From assembly GCA_016212475.1 (NCBI GenBank), contig JACRGC010000009.1, forward strand, positions 62,001 through 126,000: a stretch of 64,000 bases of DNA, given 5' to 3'. This document shows positions 55,240-63,169 of this stretch, in pieces. How positions within the stretch are numbered: the first letter of the stretch is position 1; the number at the start of each line of letters is the position of its first letter. Source of the stretch: Microcaldota archaeon. GTDB lineage: Archaea; Micrarchaeota; Micrarchaeia; Norongarragalinales; SBBD01. Made by a program: the position numbers and the translations under genes. The notes beneath the pieces were generated by a model that had not been told where the DNA came from, did not search any database, and saw nothing but the letters and a program-made list of their open reading frames with translations.

Positions 55240-55287
55240 TTTATGTGCAACCTCCCGACTTCATGTGCAGAAGGCAGTTTATGTGCA
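55240..55287. repeat. Cluster of three TT(T/C)ATGTGCA motifs
   Basis: TTTATGTGCA (55240-55249), TTCATGTGCA (55260-55269) and TTTATGTGCA (55278-55287), 18-20 bases apart. On the minus strand they read FAHKLPSAHEVGRLHIN in one frame, close to the transposase C-terminus SAHKLPSVHIKGRI at 49.2 kb, so this is probably a relic of the 3' end of the same insertion sequence. They also lie just upstream of the lipoprotein promoter. Confidence 0.7.
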
Positions 55288-55359
55288 AAGCCTCCTTTGG
55301 CGCAACCTTTAAATTCCATTTAACCCTAATAGTTCAATACGTTTTAGAGGTGCAGTTTT

Positions 55360-56400
55360 ATGAAGAATGTAATTTTGTTGCTTTTCCTATCGTTCATACT
55401 GTTTGGTTGCGTCCAACAGCAGCCGCCTGGCGTTTCCAACTCGGCAACTCCGCAAGGTACAGTTCAACAGCAAACCAGTTCTACTCCAACTCCCGGCGCT
55501 GGATCCAACTGCGTTGCGCCTGATGTCTCATTCGGATCAGTTGAATTCGAAAAATCCGTAGTTTACGGATCATCAATGGCAATCCAAGCGCAAGTGCTCT
55601 TCAGGGAAAACCCCTGCGCTAAAGGAGTTGCTTCTGCTACAGTTGGACTATACGATGGCAAGCGCCTTCTCAAGGAGGTTTCAATTGCATCCTTAAGCTC
55701 CCAAAACCCAGCAAGATTTACAATAGTTCCAGACGAAACAAGAGTTTATTCCCTAGTGCTAAAAATAGCTTCCGATGTAGAGGTTGATGCGCCTGAAAAA
55801 TCCAACAACGAATACAAACTATCCTTTACAGCAGAGCCATACGGCTACTTTGCAGACCTTTCCGGCAATGATGTTTTCGAAGTGAACTCCCTAAATTACC
55901 GGGCGCAGGCATTCAAAATCGACTCCCCAATGCCGGTTAAGAATGTGGAAGTTTACCTTAGGCGCGCATTTGATGCCTACCAATCAAGCGAAGCGCTTGT
56001 TTACATAAGGCCCGATGCAAACGGAAAGCCTTCGGGAACAAATTCAATACAATATTCCACCAGCATATCGACTTTGCCAACAACTTTTGGTTGGGTGAAA
56101 TTCGAAAGCACCTCAAAAACCACCCTGCAACCTGGCATCTATTGGCTGGTTGTAAAGACGCTTAGCCCAAATCCATCCATGGATGTTTTGGCAAATTCCG
56201 CCAAGGTATTCCAGGACGCAAAATACTCGATGAAGACTGAAAGCGCAGCGCCGTTCGAAACAAACTGGCAAGTCCACAAGGAAGGAACCATGTATTTCAG
56301 GTTCACAAACCCCCCGGTTGAGATAATCGACCAAAACGATTATTCCGGGAATGCTACGCCAAGGCCATCAACCGAATTCGACCCATACTCTGCGGTTTGA
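55360..56400 (+). CDS. Secreted lipoprotein-like protein
   Basis: 346 residues. Signal with a lipobox-like end LLLFLSFILFGC, Cys at residue 17, then a Gln/Pro/Ser/Thr-rich linker (residues ~19-48) and two beta-rich domains. The first contains a Cys pair (SNC ... NPC) and resembles a CARDB/Ig-type module ('GSSMAIQAQVLF'); the second ('AQAFKIDSPMPVKNVEVYLRRA') resembles a jelly-roll. Likely attached outside the cell. A T-rich terminator follows. Family not recognised. Confidence 0.75.
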   Translation: MKNVILLLFLSFILFGCVQQQPPGVSNSATPQGTVQQQTSSTPTPGAGSNCVAPDVSFGSVEFEKSVVYGSSMAIQAQVLFRENPCAKGVASATVGLYDGKRLLKEVSIASLSSQNPARFTIVPDETRVYSLVLKIASDVEVDAPEKSNNEYKLSFTAEPYGYFADLSGNDVFEVNSLNYRAQAFKIDSPMPVKNVEVYLRRAFDAYQSSEALVYIRPDANGKPSGTNSIQYSTSISTLPTTFGWVKFESTSKTTLQPGIYWLVVKTLSPNPSMDVLANSAKVFQDAKYSMKTESAAPFETNWQVHKEGTMYFRFTNPPVEIIDQNDYSGNATPRPSTEFDPYSAV

Positions 56401-56432
56401 TTTTTTCCTTTTTTCTTTTATTTTTTATTAAC
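56401..56432 (+). terminator. T-rich terminator of the lipoprotein gene
   Basis: TTTTTTCCTTTTTTCTTTTA-type tract directly after the stop. Confidence 0.5.
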
Positions 56433-56534
56433 AATAGCGAAAGCTTTGGGTTAGTTGGAAAATATATTCGCCAATCAAAATTTACAATTAGTACTTAGGT
56501 TTATTTTTCCATGGGCCAACGAACCCAATCCTTT

Positions 56535-57464
56535 TCACTTTACTGCTTTAAGGGTTGTCAGGGCGTCCTTTTCGCTCTTTGGGTTGACAATAACGCCGGT
56601 CCCAAGCTCGACCCCTGCCCAATACCCGCTCCTTGGGTAGATCTCAATATGGAAGTGGAGCTCTTCGCCTTTTGGCGAGTTATGGTAAACAACATTGTAA
56701 TCCTTCACAACAAAATGCACCCTGCGCAGGCATTCCTTTAGCAGTTTCATCATGTGCATTTCTTGCTCCTCATTCAAATCCGAAATGCTTTTTATGTGCG
56801 CTTTTGGGACTATCCAAATCTCATTTGCAAACCTTGAAAATGATGGGCAAATAGCCGTAAACAATTCGTTTTCAAGAAGCACGTTTTCTGATTCTTTTGA
56901 TAGCAATTCGCAAAATAGGCATTTCCCATTTTCCCTTGCGGATTTTGCTGCATCAACTTCCCTTCTCAAAAGCTCAGGAACAAAAGGAAAAGAAACAATT
57001 TGCGAATGCTCATGCTCAATGCTAGCTCCCGCGTTCCTTCCATGATTCTTGAAAAGATGCACGTATTTTATCTTCTCATCCTTCATGAACTCCTCAAACC
57101 TGTTCTTGTAAACATCAAAGAGGAATTTCAGCTGTGTATCAGACGATTCATGGTAAAGCTCCTCGTGCAAATCGCTCTCGACAATTACCTCGTGCCGCCC
57201 ATAAGCATAGCTTTGATTGTTAGCCGAAGAAATTTCAACATACGGGCCGTCCCTGCCAACAAGCGCAAAAACATTGTGAAAAGCCCTAACTTTCCAATTC
57301 TTATCCTCAGGCGCTGCGTATTCGGTTGGAGGCGTAGTGCTTTCCGATCCCTTGCAAAACGGGCAAACAAACTTATCCCCAAATACGGTTGGGCGCTTGC
57401 TTCTCTCATTTGCAATGATTGCAATCGAATCCTTTGTTGCATCCTTGCGGAATTCCAAAACCAT
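56535..57464 (-). CDS. galT: Galactose-1-phosphate uridylyltransferase family (GalT)
   Basis: HIT-superfamily nucleotidyltransferase of sugar phosphates. Zinc site 'FVCPFCKGSE', 'KNHGRNAGASIEHEHSQIVSFP' with the catalytic HEHSQ, 'FCELLSKE' and 'FHIEIYPRSGYWAGVE' in the C-terminal half. Archaeal members can use other nucleoside diphosphate sugars, so the exact sugar is inferred. 309 residues from the ATG at 57464; it has AGGAGG 10 bases upstream, whereas an ATG three codons earlier (57473) is only 1 base from it. Confidence 0.88.
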   Translation of the reverse strand: MVLEFRKDATKDSIAIIANERSKRPTVFGDKFVCPFCKGSESTTPPTEYAAPEDKNWKVRAFHNVFALVGRDGPYVEISSANNQSYAYGRHEVIVESDLHEELYHESSDTQLKFLFDVYKNRFEEFMKDEKIKYVHLFKNHGRNAGASIEHEHSQIVSFPFVPELLRREVDAAKSARENGKCLFCELLSKESENVLLENELFTAICPSFSRFANEIWIVPKAHIKSISDLNEEQEMHMMKLLKECLRRVHFVVKDYNVVYHNSPKGEELHFHIEIYPRSGYWAGVELGTGVIVNPKSEKDALTTLKAVK

Positions 57465-57556
57465 TTCCTGCATTCCTCCTAAATATTTGTCCAAATCCTT
57501 ATTTTACAAATTACCCAATCCCGCTTTAAAAATATCTAACATTTTAACAAAAAAAG

Positions 57557-58804
57557 CTATTCCGCCCTGATTTTTACGGTTTTTCCAGACAGCTCAAAAA
57601 GCTTTATTTCCAGCAAGGCAACCCATTCTAAAATTTTGTCCTTATCCGAAGCTGCAAGTGCTTCCTTTTCCAAGATCCCCTTTTCCAAGGTTTCCAATTC
57701 CCTCTTCAACCCCTCCCTTTTTCCCAATTCCTCCTCGAGATTTTTTAGGGATTCCTGCGCCAGCATTTTGGAACTTTCAAGGGGTCTGAGCCTTTCAAGG
57801 CTTGCCGCAATTGCCCCTGCTTTGATCCTAGCAATCAATTCCAGGTGTTTTTCCCGATCCTTCGTATCCTCCGAAATATTCCCGGAAATTAGCTGTTTCC
57901 CAACCTCTTCAATAAGTTCTAGCAATTTCCTATCTCCCGCTTCTCCCGAAATTTCCCCAAAATAATCATTCGAAAATTCATCCGAAAGCAAAGAAAGGCG
58001 TTTTTCCAAGGCAATTCTTGAAAATTTCCTAAAGACCCTTTGCAACGGAAGGATAATATTTGCAATTTCGCCCCTTTCCCTGCTTATCTGATTTTCCAAA
58101 TCCAAAATTTTGCTTTTTTCCAACCCAATTTCAGTTTCAATGCCATCCTCCTGTTTTCCTTGTTTTTCCAAAAGGCCTTTTGCATTTCCTTCCATTTCCA
58201 TCTTTGCTTCCTTTGCCTTTACAATTTCAGATTCCAATCCGATGATTTTTTCCAAAATCCCAGTTGCATCCCCAAATTCCTTCAAATATTTTTCGTTCAA
58301 TGAAATTTCCCTGCCAAATTCGTCCATTTTTTTTGCAAGCGCCCTAAGCGGCACTTCCAATTTTTCAAAATCCTCCCTTAAAAAGAATATCAGGTAGCGG
58401 TTATCGGATGTGATTTTACCAATCTGCGAAATAACCCCATTTGCCTGCGAGTGGAATTCAAGCAAATCAGAATAATCCGACCCTTTTGGCGCATTTATTT
58501 GGGATAGCAGCTTTGGGATCCTCTCAAAATAGTTTTCCTTCATCTGCCTTGCGATTTTTTCATGTTCCGGAGTTTCGATTTTTATTTCCTTCCTTGAAAA
58601 TTCCCCAAAGCGCAATTGGATTTCCTTGAATAGATCCAGAATTTCAATGACCTTTTGCCTAGAAGATGCATAAAACGGCGCAAGTTTTGCATCCCTTGCC
58701 CTGATTGCAAATTCCCTGGATTCGATTAGCGAAATTTCAGTTATTTCTTTTTTGATTTCCTGCGGCTTGTTGGAAATTCCCAGCAGTTTTTTTAGGAATT
58801 CCAT
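57557..58804 (-). CDS. Coiled-coil protein, 415 aa
   Basis: Nearly all helical and very rich in Glu, Lys and Leu, with heptad patterns across residues ~50-400 and no membrane segment or signal peptide. The start at 58804 (MEFLKKLLGISNKPQEIKKE) is chosen because it begins the helical protein; an earlier frame adds a hydrophobic stretch. Not recognised; a structural or scaffold role is likely. Its neighbour on the same strand is a CBS protein. Confidence 0.7.
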   Translation of the reverse strand: MEFLKKLLGISNKPQEIKKEITEISLIESREFAIRARDAKLAPFYASSRQKVIEILDLFKEIQLRFGEFSRKEIKIETPEHEKIARQMKENYFERIPKLLSQINAPKGSDYSDLLEFHSQANGVISQIGKITSDNRYLIFFLREDFEKLEVPLRALAKKMDEFGREISLNEKYLKEFGDATGILEKIIGLESEIVKAKEAKMEMEGNAKGLLEKQGKQEDGIETEIGLEKSKILDLENQISRERGEIANIILPLQRVFRKFSRIALEKRLSLLSDEFSNDYFGEISGEAGDRKLLELIEEVGKQLISGNISEDTKDREKHLELIARIKAGAIAASLERLRPLESSKMLAQESLKNLEEELGKREGLKRELETLEKGILEKEALAASDKDKILEWVALLEIKLFELSGKTVKIRAE

Positions 58805-58928
58805 TTTGTTCAGCTCGTAAAAATAGATCGGATGCAAGTTGATTTTGAAATCCAATTTTTCCTCCCCAATAATTTTGCAATTCCAGCCTCTACTTATCCA
58901 GATTCCAAGTGCCCGCCCTTATTTCAAA

Positions 58929-60023
58929 TCAATCCCTCTGCGCCCGCTTCCCCTTTCCCTTCAGGTAGGATTTTTTCAATTCATCAAGCACTTCAGAAAC
59001 CGCCATCGAAAGGTCCCAATTCTCCCGATGCTGCTTGATTTCAGGCGTACTGCAAACATACGCCTTCCCATCGATTTCAAACCTTCCATGCACTTCGTAA
59101 ATCTTCTTTCCCTTGCCTTTTCTTGCGCTCTTGACCCGAAGGTGAAGTGCCCCCCCTTTCCCGTATTTTTTAATCAAGGATTCGCACTCTTCAAAAATGC
59201 TCTCCTTGAACATTGCTTCTTCAACCCCAAGCCCCGAAAGCTCTATATGCGCAGGTTCTTCAAATTCCAAATTCCCAAGTATTTTCGAGGCTGAGAATTT
59301 TCCCAAAAGCCTGTTCCCATCAAATACAAACCCATCCTCAAAACCGGTTTTTTCAAGCGCTGAAATCGCGCTTTGGTTCATGGAAAGCCTTTGGATCTCA
59401 AATGAGGGCGTTAGGATGTTTTTCACAATCTCCTTTTCCAAATCTATTTTTATGTGCTGCTCTACTCTATGCATCTTCTTGTGCAAATACGGCTTGATTT
59501 TGACCGCCAAATTCCTGCTTGTCAAAACTCCAACAAACTTACCCTTTTCAAGCACTGCAAGTTCTGTAGCTCCCTGGGATTTTGCCATTATCCCTTCCGC
59601 CTTTTCAACTGTTTGCGAGGATTCGACGGATCCAATTTTTTCCATGAATTCGGAAACAGTTGATTTTGAAAGGGCGTCCGTTGCCCTCCTCAAAACATCC
59701 GCCCGCCTGACAATCCCTACGATTCTGTTCTTCGAATCCAAAACAACAATAGTGTGCGTGTTTTCGGATGAAAATTTCCTAATCAGCTCCGATGTTTTGG
59801 AAGCGTCCTTTTCCTGCATCACTATTCCTTTTTTGCAAACGCTCCCGATCTTGACATTATCCGCGTTGGCATTGAACCTAAGCAGCATTTCAGAGGCCAA
59901 AATTCCGGCGTATTTGCCGTTTTTTGAAACAACAATTGCCTCGTGATCTTCCATTTTTCGAAGCGCTTTGGAGAGCATTTCGCCTTGTTCCATGGTTTGC
60001 GCTGGCCTAATCATTTCATCCAT
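58929..60023 (-). CDS. CBS-domain protein with C-terminal extension
   Basis: 364 residues. Two Bateman units: CBS motifs near residues 1-130 ('AIVVSKNGKYAGILASEML', 'IVVLDSKNRIVGIVRRADVL') and 135-260 ('ATELAVLEKGKFVGVLTSRNL', 'GFVFDGNRLLGKFSASKILGN'), then a ~105-residue C-terminal domain ('PAHIELSGLGVEEAMFKESI', 'EVHGRFEIDGKAYVCSTPEI'). CBS pairs bind adenosine nucleotides and regulate partner proteins. The C-terminal part resembles ribosome-hibernation/SHS2-like beta folds but is not identified. ATG at 60023 follows AGGTGA; a GTG at 60032 is less likely. Confidence 0.82.
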   Translation of the reverse strand: MDEMIRPAQTMEQGEMLSKALRKMEDHEAIVVSKNGKYAGILASEMLLRFNANADNVKIGSVCKKGIVMQEKDASKTSELIRKFSSENTHTIVVLDSKNRIVGIVRRADVLRRATDALSKSTVSEFMEKIGSVESSQTVEKAEGIMAKSQGATELAVLEKGKFVGVLTSRNLAVKIKPYLHKKMHRVEQHIKIDLEKEIVKNILTPSFEIQRLSMNQSAISALEKTGFEDGFVFDGNRLLGKFSASKILGNLEFEEPAHIELSGLGVEEAMFKESIFEECESLIKKYGKGGALHLRVKSARKGKGKKIYEVHGRFEIDGKAYVCSTPEIKQHRENWDLSMAVSEVLDELKKSYLKGKGKRAQRD

Positions 60024-60092
60024 AAATTTCACCTGCTTTTCTTGCGTGATTCTTCCGTAATTTAAAAATCCAATTTCCGTTTTTAATACCGG

Positions 60093-60857
60093 CTATTTTT
60101 TCTTGCCAGAGTTTACCCAGCTAGAAAACGTTTGCAACGCCTCAACAACATCTATTGGGAACATTATTACCGTATTGCTAGGCGTTGGCCCAAGCCCATC
60201 AATTGATTGCAAGGTCCTAAGCTGCATTGCCCCTGGCGATTCCGCCATGGTCCTTGCAGCAGCTGCCAAATTGACCGCTGCTAGCTTATCCCCTTCTGAT
60301 TTTGTAATGTTTGCCCGCTTTTCCCGCTCGGCAGCAGCCTGCCTTGACATGATCCGCTTAAGCTCTTCTGGAATGTCGATATCTTGCATCTTGATTACTT
60401 CAACTTCCATTCCCCAATCCTTGGTTTCCCGATCAACCAACTCTTCAATTTGCTTTCCAATCTCATCCCTCTCTGCTAGCAATTCATCAAATGTCATCCC
60501 TCCCACGACATCCTTAAGGGCGGTTTGGGCGTACTGTGAAATCGCATACGTGTAGCTTTGGATCTTAATTACCGCAACTGCCGGATCCGACACCTTGAAA
60601 TAAATCACTCCGTTGACTTGCACGGGTACATTATCCTTGGTAATTACCTGCTGGGGCGGTATATCGATGGTTTGAAGCCTAATGTCTACTGTTACAATCC
60701 TTTCAAGCATTGGAATTACGAAATTTAGCCCCGGCTCAAGCGTACCGACGTATTTTCCCAGCCGGAATTTAACCGACCTTTCAAACTGATCGATGATCTT
60801 AATGCTTGAAAATGCAACAATCACAACAAAAAATAGGAATATCCATTCGACTACCAT
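60093..60857 (-). CDS. Slipin / stomatin-like SPFH membrane protein
   Basis: 254 residues. One N-terminal membrane helix (~3-23), then the SPFH/Band 7 core: 'FERSVKFRLGKYVGTLEPGLNF', 'VQVNGVIYFKVSDPAVAVIKI', 'ALKDVVGGMTFDELLAERDEIG', 'WGMEVEVIKMQDIDIPEELKRIMSRQAAAEREKRA' and a C-terminal 'FPIDVVEAL'. Forms oligomeric membrane microdomains. Archaeal slipins usually pair with an NfeD-type protease gene, but none lies beside it here. GGAGGTG ribosome binding site next to the ATG at 60857. Confidence 0.93.
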   Translation of the reverse strand: MVVEWIFLFFVVIVAFSSIKIIDQFERSVKFRLGKYVGTLEPGLNFVIPMLERIVTVDIRLQTIDIPPQQVITKDNVPVQVNGVIYFKVSDPAVAVIKIQSYTYAISQYAQTALKDVVGGMTFDELLAERDEIGKQIEELVDRETKDWGMEVEVIKMQDIDIPEELKRIMSRQAAAEREKRANITKSEGDKLAAVNLAAAARTMAESPGAMQLRTLQSIDGLGPTPSNTVIMFPIDVVEALQTFSSWVNSGKKK

Positions 60858-60934
60858 ATATCCCACCTCCCATCATATCCAACCAAGACAAACTTTATTA
60901 ATATTCTTTTTACCTTTGCTAGTTGGTATTCAAC

Positions 60935-62479
60935 ATGGCACAAAACAAACTGCTCAATTTGCTTGAAGATGCGCATTCCGAGCTTGAGGGAAATGGAGAT
61001 ATTGAAAATAAGGAAATGCCTGCAGGTGAAGATTTTGACGGCCTTAGCAGGGCCGATGTTTTTGATTTTATCAATTTTGCAAACCGGCAAGGAAAACGGC
61101 TCCTTGAAACCTTCCATGACGTCCTAATCGTCAACCATTTCGATTGCGATGGTTTGGCATCGGGCGCAATTTGCGGCCTTGCCTTAAAAGATAGGGGAAT
61201 TCCATTCAGGCTGCTAACCGTCAAGAAAATGGATGAAACCGTGATTGAAAAAGTAGCCTTGGATCCGTCAAATCATGTGATTTTCATTGATATCGGCACT
61301 GGCTTTTTGAACCAGATAAATCAAATTGCAAAAAGCGGGAAAAGCATAATCCAAATAGACCATCACACTCCTGAAAAAATCATCGGCAAATCGGACGCAT
61401 TTGAAATAATCAACTGCCATAATTTTGGCATAGACGGCTCGTTCTACTTATGCAGCTCATCCGCAGCCTACTTTGTTTTTGCCCAAAATTGCTCCGTAAA
61501 CTTCGCAAAGCGAATAATGCAGCTAGGGATTGTTGGCACAATTGGCGATATGCAAGATGCCAGGGGCTTGGTTGGGCTTAACAAAATCATGCTAAATGAG
61601 GCTAGGCAATTAAAAGTTGTAGATGTAATCAAAGACCTTAGGCTATTTGGCAGGGTCTCAAGATCCCTAATCAGCTTCCTAACTTACTGCACGGAGCCGT
61701 TCCTTCCTTCGCTTAGCGGCAATTCAAAAAACTGCGCGCTATTCCTCAAAAAAAACGGAATTCCCCTATTCGAGGAAAAAGAAGGCAGGCGCATCTGGCT
61801 TCGTTACTACGACCTTCCAAAGGATACGCGAATACGCTTAATTGGAGCTTTGCTTAATTTTTGCTTCGAAAAGAAAATTTCCGAGGATTCCATAAAGCAG
61901 ATGATTGGGGATGTGTATTTATTCCCTCATGAAAACCATTCCCTTGAATTATATGATGGGCATGAATTTTCCTCAATTCTTAATGCCTGCGGAAGGAACG
62001 GCTCTGCCGAAATTGGAATATCCCTATGCATGGGCGATCCAACCGCTTACGAGAATGCGCATGCATTACTTCTAAAAAACCGCATGGAAATCTCCAAGGG
62101 CATTGCATTTGCGAGGAAATCCGGGGAAGATATGGGCGCATTTTATTTTCTTGATGCACGGGGGGAAATTTCCGATTCAATAATTGGCACAGTTGCCGGA
62201 AGCTATTACAATTCCGGAACATTCCAAAGGACCAAGCCCATAATTGCAATTTCAATAGATGAAAACGCAAACATCAAAGCCTCCAGCAGGGCATGGAAGG
62301 GCCTTTCCGAAAAAGGGCTTGACCTTGGGCAGGTTATGAACAAGGCGTGCGCCCAAGTTGGCGGATTTGGCGGGGGGCATTCGGTTGCAGCCGGAGCATC
62401 CTTCAAAAATGATGGCGAAACGCTTTCGAAATTCCTTATCGCCTGCAAAAAGGAGATAAAATTGCAAATAGGGATCTGA
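60935..62479 (+). CDS. DHH-family RecJ-like nuclease (archaeal GAN/Cdc45-type)
   Basis: 514 residues. DHH phosphoesterase motifs: 'NHFDCDGLASGA' (motif I), 'HVIFIDIGTGF' (II), 'QIDHHTPE' (III, the DHH), 'TIGDMQDARGLVG' (IV) and the C-terminal DHHA1 GGGHSVAAGASF. In archaea such proteins bind GINS and the MCM helicase and act as 5'-3' single-strand exonucleases in replication. All catalytic residues are present, so an active nuclease rather than inactive Cdc45 is expected. It starts 77 bases from the divergent slipin; ATG at 60935. Confidence 0.9.
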   Translation: MAQNKLLNLLEDAHSELEGNGDIENKEMPAGEDFDGLSRADVFDFINFANRQGKRLLETFHDVLIVNHFDCDGLASGAICGLALKDRGIPFRLLTVKKMDETVIEKVALDPSNHVIFIDIGTGFLNQINQIAKSGKSIIQIDHHTPEKIIGKSDAFEIINCHNFGIDGSFYLCSSSAAYFVFAQNCSVNFAKRIMQLGIVGTIGDMQDARGLVGLNKIMLNEARQLKVVDVIKDLRLFGRVSRSLISFLTYCTEPFLPSLSGNSKNCALFLKKNGIPLFEEKEGRRIWLRYYDLPKDTRIRLIGALLNFCFEKKISEDSIKQMIGDVYLFPHENHSLELYDGHEFSSILNACGRNGSAEIGISLCMGDPTAYENAHALLLKNRMEISKGIAFARKSGEDMGAFYFLDARGEISDSIIGTVAGSYYNSGTFQRTKPIIAISIDENANIKASSRAWKGLSEKGLDLGQVMNKACAQVGGFGGGHSVAAGASFKNDGETLSKFLIACKKEIKLQIGI

Positions 62480-62573
62480 AACTAAGAATTACCTATACTA
62501 AAAATGCAAGCAAGGCCTCAAATAAAACCATTGCAATTCCAAGTCCGCCCAAAATTTTGCAATTCCTTAAAAA

Positions 62574-63095
62574 TCAGATCTTAATCCCTTTTTGCATCCT
62601 GAATTTGCCGCTATATTTTTCATCGCCCGATGTCCCAAAAAAGCTCACCTGGCAAATCCTAGTTCCGGGCTTTAAAATCAGGGGCGCTGGCGAAAGGTTG
62701 ACGATTTCCAAAACCTGAACGTTGTCGCTGCCCGGCTGTATAAGGCTGCTTGAAACATGAATCATAAGCCCAAGCCTTGCAAACCTGCTCCTTCCTTCAA
62801 TCCTTCCTGCGATTTTTCCGGAAAGCCCTATTCTTTCTTTTGTGACCCCTAGCACAAATTGCGAGGGCTTCAAATGCAAAACATCGTGCCTTCCAAGAAC
62901 TTTCTTAGTTGCATAGTTTTTAGGAAGGATTGTTTCTTCCCGAACAAAAATTGCCCTAGCCTTCTTGAAAATTACGAATTCATCCCCAAGCCGAAGATCA
63001 ATTGTCACTGCCCCAAGGGCTGTTTTTTCAAATGGGGTTATCCGGATTTCCTTTTTCCTAATCGCCCTTAGGATTTCAATCCTGCTAAGCATCAT
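62574..63095 (-). CDS. dcd: dCTP deaminase / dUTPase superfamily protein
   Basis: 173 residues. The key stretch 'GRIEGRSRFARLGLMIHVSSSLIQPGSDNVQVLEIVN' region, with SR..RLG and the Glu of 'QVLEIVN', matches dCTP deaminases and bifunctional dCTP deaminase-dUTPases. Start 'MLSRIEILRAIRKKEIRITPF' and 'GAVTIDLRLGDEF' are also family-like. It supplies dUMP for dTMP. Whether it also acts as dUTPase is not decidable. ATG at 63095 lies ~25 bases downstream of a TATA-like TTTTTATATT; ATG at 63092 is equivalent. Confidence 0.85.
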   Translation of the reverse strand: MMLSRIEILRAIRKKEIRITPFEKTALGAVTIDLRLGDEFVIFKKARAIFVREETILPKNYATKKVLGRHDVLHLKPSQFVLGVTKERIGLSGKIAGRIEGRSRFARLGLMIHVSSSLIQPGSDNVQVLEIVNLSPAPLILKPGTRICQVSFFGTSGDEKYSGKFRMQKGIKI

Positions 63096-63169
63096 GGAAT
63101 TACAAATCAACCAGAATATAAAAAGCAGATCTTTTTTGATGGTTAATTAGTTGCTCAAAATCGCGTTTA

